A DNA stretch of 16,052 nucleotides. Source: JAXDLW01 sp046262515 (lineage in GTDB: Bacteria > Chloroflexota > Dormibacteria > DASZGP01). The notes beneath the pieces were generated by a model that worked only from the letters and a program-made list of their open reading frames with translations, was not told the origin of the DNA and searched no databases. Numbering within the stretch: position 1 is the stretch's first letter; each line of letters begins with the position of its first letter. The stretch is taken from assembly GCA_046262515.1 (NCBI GenBank), contig JBHEMP010000158.1:1-16052 (forward strand), in the 5' to 3' direction. Made by a program: the position numbers and the translations under genes. Positions 13,350-16,052 of this stretch are shown here, one piece after another.

Positions 13350-14750
13350 TTGCAACGACCCAGCACGATCCGAGAACTGCGCGAGGCCGAATACGAAATT
13401 CCCGACATCAAGACAGAGATGCGGCGCAACCTTGTCCGTAAGCTTCGCGCCGGGGAGGAGCTCTTCCCCGGTATTGTCGGCTACGAAGAGACGGTCCTAC
13501 CCAATGTCGAGAACGCAATCCTCGCGGGGCAGGACATCGTCTTCCTGGGTGAACGCGGGCAGGCCAAGTCGCGGCTGATCCGCGCCCTGGTCAACCTCCT
13601 CGACGAGTTCGTCCCGGTCATCGAAGGCTGCCAGATCAACGACTCACCGTACGAGCCGGCCTGCCGCGAGTGCCGCGAAAAGGTAGCCGCCGACGGCGAC
13701 AAGGTGAAGATCGCATGGTGGCATCGCAACGATCGCTACGCCGAGAAGCTGGCCACACCCGACACTTCGATCGCGGACCTGATCGGCGAGGTCGACCCGA
13801 TCAAGGTTGCCGAGGGCCGCTACCTGTCGGACGAGCTGACCATCCACTACGGACTCGTCCCGCGCACCAACCGCGGCGTCTTCTGCATCAACGAACTGCC
13901 GGACCTGGCCGAGCGCATCCAGGTGGGCCTCCTCAACATCATGGAGGAGCGGGACGTTCAGATTCGCGGGTATCGCATCCGGCTTCCCCTGGACGTCTTT
14001 GTCGTCGCCAGCGCCAACCCCGAGGACTACACCAACCGCGGGCGCATCATCACCCCGCTCAAGGACCGCTTCGGCGCCCAGGTCCGTACCCACTACCCGC
14101 CCACCGTCGCGCACGAGATGGACATCGTGCGCACCGAGGCTCGAGCGTTCCAGGATGCTGACGTCGCGGTCCGAGTTCCTGAATTCATGGAGGAAGTGGT
14201 CGCCGAGATCACCCACCTGGCGCGTCGCCATCCCCAGGTCAACCAGGGCAGCGGGGTCTCCGTACGCGTTTCCATCGCGAACCACGAGAACCTCGTCGCC
14301 AATGCCATGCGTCGGGCCATACGCAATGGCGAGGGCGAGGCGGTGCCCCGCGTCAGCGATCTCCCGGCCATCGCCGCCAGTACGCTGGGCAAGATCGAGC
14401 TCGAGAGCTACGAGGACGCCGATGACGAGGCTCTCCTCGAGAAGCTGAGCCGGAGCGCGGTCTCCAACGTATTTCGGCGCCACCTTGACGCCTCTGATTT
14501 CACCGAGCTCGTGGCCCGGTATGACGGTGGTCAGAGCTTCGAGGCATCCGACCGGCTGCCTGCGGACGACTACGTCACCCACTCCGACCAGTTCCCCGAG
14601 ATCGCGGCGGCGGTGTCACGGCTGAAGCTGAAAGCCAGCCCGGCCATGACGGCCAGCGTCTACGAGTTCGTCCTCGAGGGCCTCCACCTTGGCAAGCGCC
14701 TCAACAAGTCCCGTGTCTCCGCGGGCAGCGGCAGCGTCTACGGAGGCTGA
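13350..14750 (+). CDS. MoxR/magnesium-chelatase-like AAA+ ATPase
   Basis: A 466-aa AAA+ ATPase starting at a TTG. Walker A is GERGQAKS (67-74); the Walker B equivalent is VFCINELPDL, with Asn181-Glu182 where most MoxR proteins have Asp-Glu; sensor 1 is ASANPEDYTNRG (220-231); and TPLKDRFG (235-242) carries the arginine-finger region. The stretch RIQVGLLNIMEERDVQIRG is a signature of the MoxR branch related to magnesium chelatase ChlI. These ATPases act with a VWA-domain partner as chaperone-like machines that insert metals or remodel protein complexes (established knowledge); the client is unknown. An insertion after Walker A holds C94, C105 and C108 (EGCQINDSP and ACREC), a possible metal site. 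The next gene overlaps its 3' end and fits the partner role. 'Sigma-54 interacting regulator', a common database label for such proteins, is not supported: no GAFTGA loop or DNA-binding domain is present. Confidence 0.9.
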   Translation: MQRPSTIRELREAEYEIPDIKTEMRRNLVRKLRAGEELFPGIVGYEETVLPNVENAILAGQDIVFLGERGQAKSRLIRALVNLLDEFVPVIEGCQINDSPYEPACRECREKVAADGDKVKIAWWHRNDRYAEKLATPDTSIADLIGEVDPIKVAEGRYLSDELTIHYGLVPRTNRGVFCINELPDLAERIQVGLLNIMEERDVQIRGYRIRLPLDVFVVASANPEDYTNRGRIITPLKDRFGAQVRTHYPPTVAHEMDIVRTEARAFQDADVAVRVPEFMEEVVAEITHLARRHPQVNQGSGVSVRVSIANHENLVANAMRRAIRNGEGEAVPRVSDLPAIAASTLGKIELESYEDADDEALLEKLSRSAVSNVFRRHLDASDFTELVARYDGGQSFEASDRLPADDYVTHSDQFPEIAAAVSRLKLKASPAMTASVYEFVLEGLHLGKRLNKSRVSAGSGSVYGG

Positions 14751-16052
14751 CCCCGCGCCCGATCAACCTGCAGGCGGGTCGCCGTTCTCGCGGCGCAACC
14801 GATATGACGCCTGGGACGGCAGCCAGGAGCCGCTGCCGGTCGACGCCGAGACCATCATGAACCGCATCTCCGAGGATGTCTTCGCCGGGTCCGACTTCGA
14901 GTTCGCCATGCGGCGGATCCTCAGCTCCGGGTGGCGCAGCCCTGGGCAGGAGCCCCTGCAGGGGATCGAGGAACTTGTCGAGCAGGTTCGGCGCCGCCGC
15001 CTTGACCAGCTCAACAAGTTCAACCTCGAGGGGGTCTTCGACGACATCACGGAGCGCCTCGACCGCATCCTGAGCCAGGAACGCAGGGGCATCCGGGAGC
15101 GGCAGGAGGCCACTGAGCCGGGGTCCGCGGCGCGCCGCATCCTCGACAAGGTCGTCCAACCCAAACTGGAGCGCCTTGACTCCCTCTCGCCCGATCCGGG
15201 GACGGCCCTGAAGGAACTCCAGGACTACGAGTGGATGGACGCGACGGCCGAGCAGCACTACCGCGAGCTCATGGAGGAGCTGCAGAAGAAGGTCGCCGAG
15301 ACCTATTTCCAGAACCTGAACGAGGGCATGCGAAACCTCAGCCCGCAGGGGATGAGCGCGATCCGCGAGATGGTTCACGACCTCAACCAGATGCTGCGCG
15401 AGAGGGAGGCGGGGCGCGAGCCGGACTTCGACGCGTTCATGAGCAAATGGGGCGACATGTTCGACGAGCCCAGGCCGAAAAACCTCGATGAGCTGGTGGC
15501 CCAGATGGCCCAGCAGATGGAACGGATGGAATCCATGCTGCAGTCACTCGCGCCCGAACAGCGAAAGCAACTCCAGGACATGCTCGAGGCGATGATGGGT
15601 GACCAGGCCCTGCAGGAAGAGTTGGCAGAACTCTCCCGGCACCTCGGGGCGACGATGCCGCGCCGCCGCCTGGGCAATCGCTACTCCTTCTTCGGCGAGG
15701 AATCGCTCCCATTCGGGGCCGCCATGGACGTCATCGGCGACCTCACCCACCTCGATGCGCTGGAGCGCGGGCTGCGGGACACGTACCGGGGCCAGCCTCT
15801 AAGCCCAGACCAGCGGCTGGAGATCTCGGAGATGCTTGGGGAGGACTCCGCCCGCGCCGCTGACCGGCTCAACCAGTTGCTCAAGGAGCTCCAGGACCAC
15901 GGGTATGTCGAGAAAGGGGAGGGCGGCCTCAAGCTCACCGCACAGGGTGTCCGCCGGATCGGTCAAAAGGCGCTCCGCGACCTCTTCGCCAACCTCAAGC
16001 GAGACCGCTTCGGCGGCCACGACCTGCAGCGGCTGGGCCCGGGGGTGGAGGC
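14713..16052 (+). CDS. MoxR-partner protein, probably VWA-domain (partial, cut by window end)
   Basis: An open frame from a GTG at 14713, overlapping the MoxR gene by 38 nt and continuing past the window (446 codons seen). A later ATG at 14857 is an alternative start, but coding-like sequence (SPFSRRNRYDAWDGSQEP) precedes it. Visible parts: a disordered N-terminus; FEFAMRRILSSGWRSPGQEPL and a helical, highly charged region (about 80-360) with coiled-coil character (LDRILSQERRGIRERQEA; MAQQMERMESMLQSL); then a winged-helix-like segment (about 363-420, LKELQDHGYVEKGEGGLKLTAQG). This matches the long N-terminal part of VWA proteins encoded next to this MoxR subtype. The VWA domain itself, with its MIDAS DxSxS motif, should lie beyond position 16052 and is not seen. 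The overlap implies translational coupling with the ATPase. Confidence 0.78.
   Translation, partial: MSPRAAAASTEADPAPDQPAGGSPFSRRNRYDAWDGSQEPLPVDAETIMNRISEDVFAGSDFEFAMRRILSSGWRSPGQEPLQGIEELVEQVRRRRLDQLNKFNLEGVFDDITERLDRILSQERRGIRERQEATEPGSAARRILDKVVQPKLERLDSLSPDPGTALKELQDYEWMDATAEQHYRELMEELQKKVAETYFQNLNEGMRNLSPQGMSAIREMVHDLNQMLREREAGREPDFDAFMSKWGDMFDEPRPKNLDELVAQMAQQMERMESMLQSLAPEQRKQLQDMLEAMMGDQALQEELAELSRHLGATMPRRRLGNRYSFFGEESLPFGAAMDVIGDLTHLDALERGLRDTYRGQPLSPDQRLEISEMLGEDSARAADRLNQLLKELQDHGYVEKGEGGLKLTAQGVRRIGQKALRDLFANLKRDRFGGHDLQRLGPGVE

Noticed and set aside
12149..13441. A 430-codon plus-strand open frame
   Set aside because: The product is Arg/Ser/Pro-rich with no domain and lies antisense to the 290-aa and WXG100-like genes, running out of frame into the MoxR start.
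13644..14582. A 312-codon minus-strand open frame
   Set aside because: It lies fully antisense to the MoxR-like ATPase, which has all its motifs in the other strand; typical of mirror frames in high-GC genes.
1..16052. Insertion sequences, phage genes or integration at the tRNA-Gly
   Set aside because: No transposase, integrase, terminal inverted repeats or duplicated tRNA 3' end were seen; composition is even throughout.

Overview
The window is high-GC DNA (third codon positions overwhelmingly G/C) from a bacterium. Gene content suggests a terrestrial high-GC lineage near Actinomycetota, Chloroflexota or Candidatus Dormibacterota: a stand-alone LigD-type polymerase, a WXG100-like small protein, exported proteins with Ser/Pro linkers, and apparently leaderless genes. 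This placement is inference; no rRNA or marker gene fixes it. No mobile element, CRISPR array or sign of recent transfer was found. Coding density is very high: no gap without a gene exceeds about 190 bases.

Layout. (1) 1-114, minus: start of a CYTH-domain phosphohydrolase/cyclase-like gene that runs off the window. (2) 238-3793, plus: a two-gene DNA-repair operon, MrfA-like helicase plus MrfB-like DEDD exonuclease, overlapping by 23 nt. (3) 3790-5202, minus: a secreted coiled-coil M23 (LytM) peptidase, convergent with mrfB and sharing a CTAG at the stops. (4) 5303-6208, plus: a stand-alone LigD-type polymerase domain. (5) 6398-8173, plus: an exported Asp-box (BNR) protein with a Ser/Pro linker and a C-terminal fibronectin-III domain. 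(6) 8175-13223, minus: in transcription order, a WXG100-like small protein, an unknown 290-aa protein, pyruvate dehydrogenase E1 alpha, E1 beta, E2, then tRNA-Gly(GCC). (7) 13350-16052, plus: a MoxR-like AAA+ ATPase and its overlapping partner, the N-terminal part of what is probably a VWA-domain protein, cut by the window end.

How they fit. MrfA/MrfB and the LigD-like polymerase point to DNA damage repair. The E1 alpha/E1 beta/E2 genes make the pyruvate-to-acetyl-CoA complex; its E3 is not in the window. The MoxR ATPase and VWA-type partner form a classic chaperone-like pair of unknown client. The most unfamiliar part is the translationally coupled WXG100-like/290-aa pair, placed between the MoxR pair (divergent) and the PDH genes (34 nt downstream).

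Regulation. Four genes (CYTH, mrfA, the LigD-like gene, E1 alpha) have a -10-like hexamer ending 6-8 nt before the start codon, the geometry of leaderless mRNAs. Others (mrfB, M23, the Asp-box gene, MoxR) carry Shine-Dalgarno sequences, so both initiation modes seem to be used.
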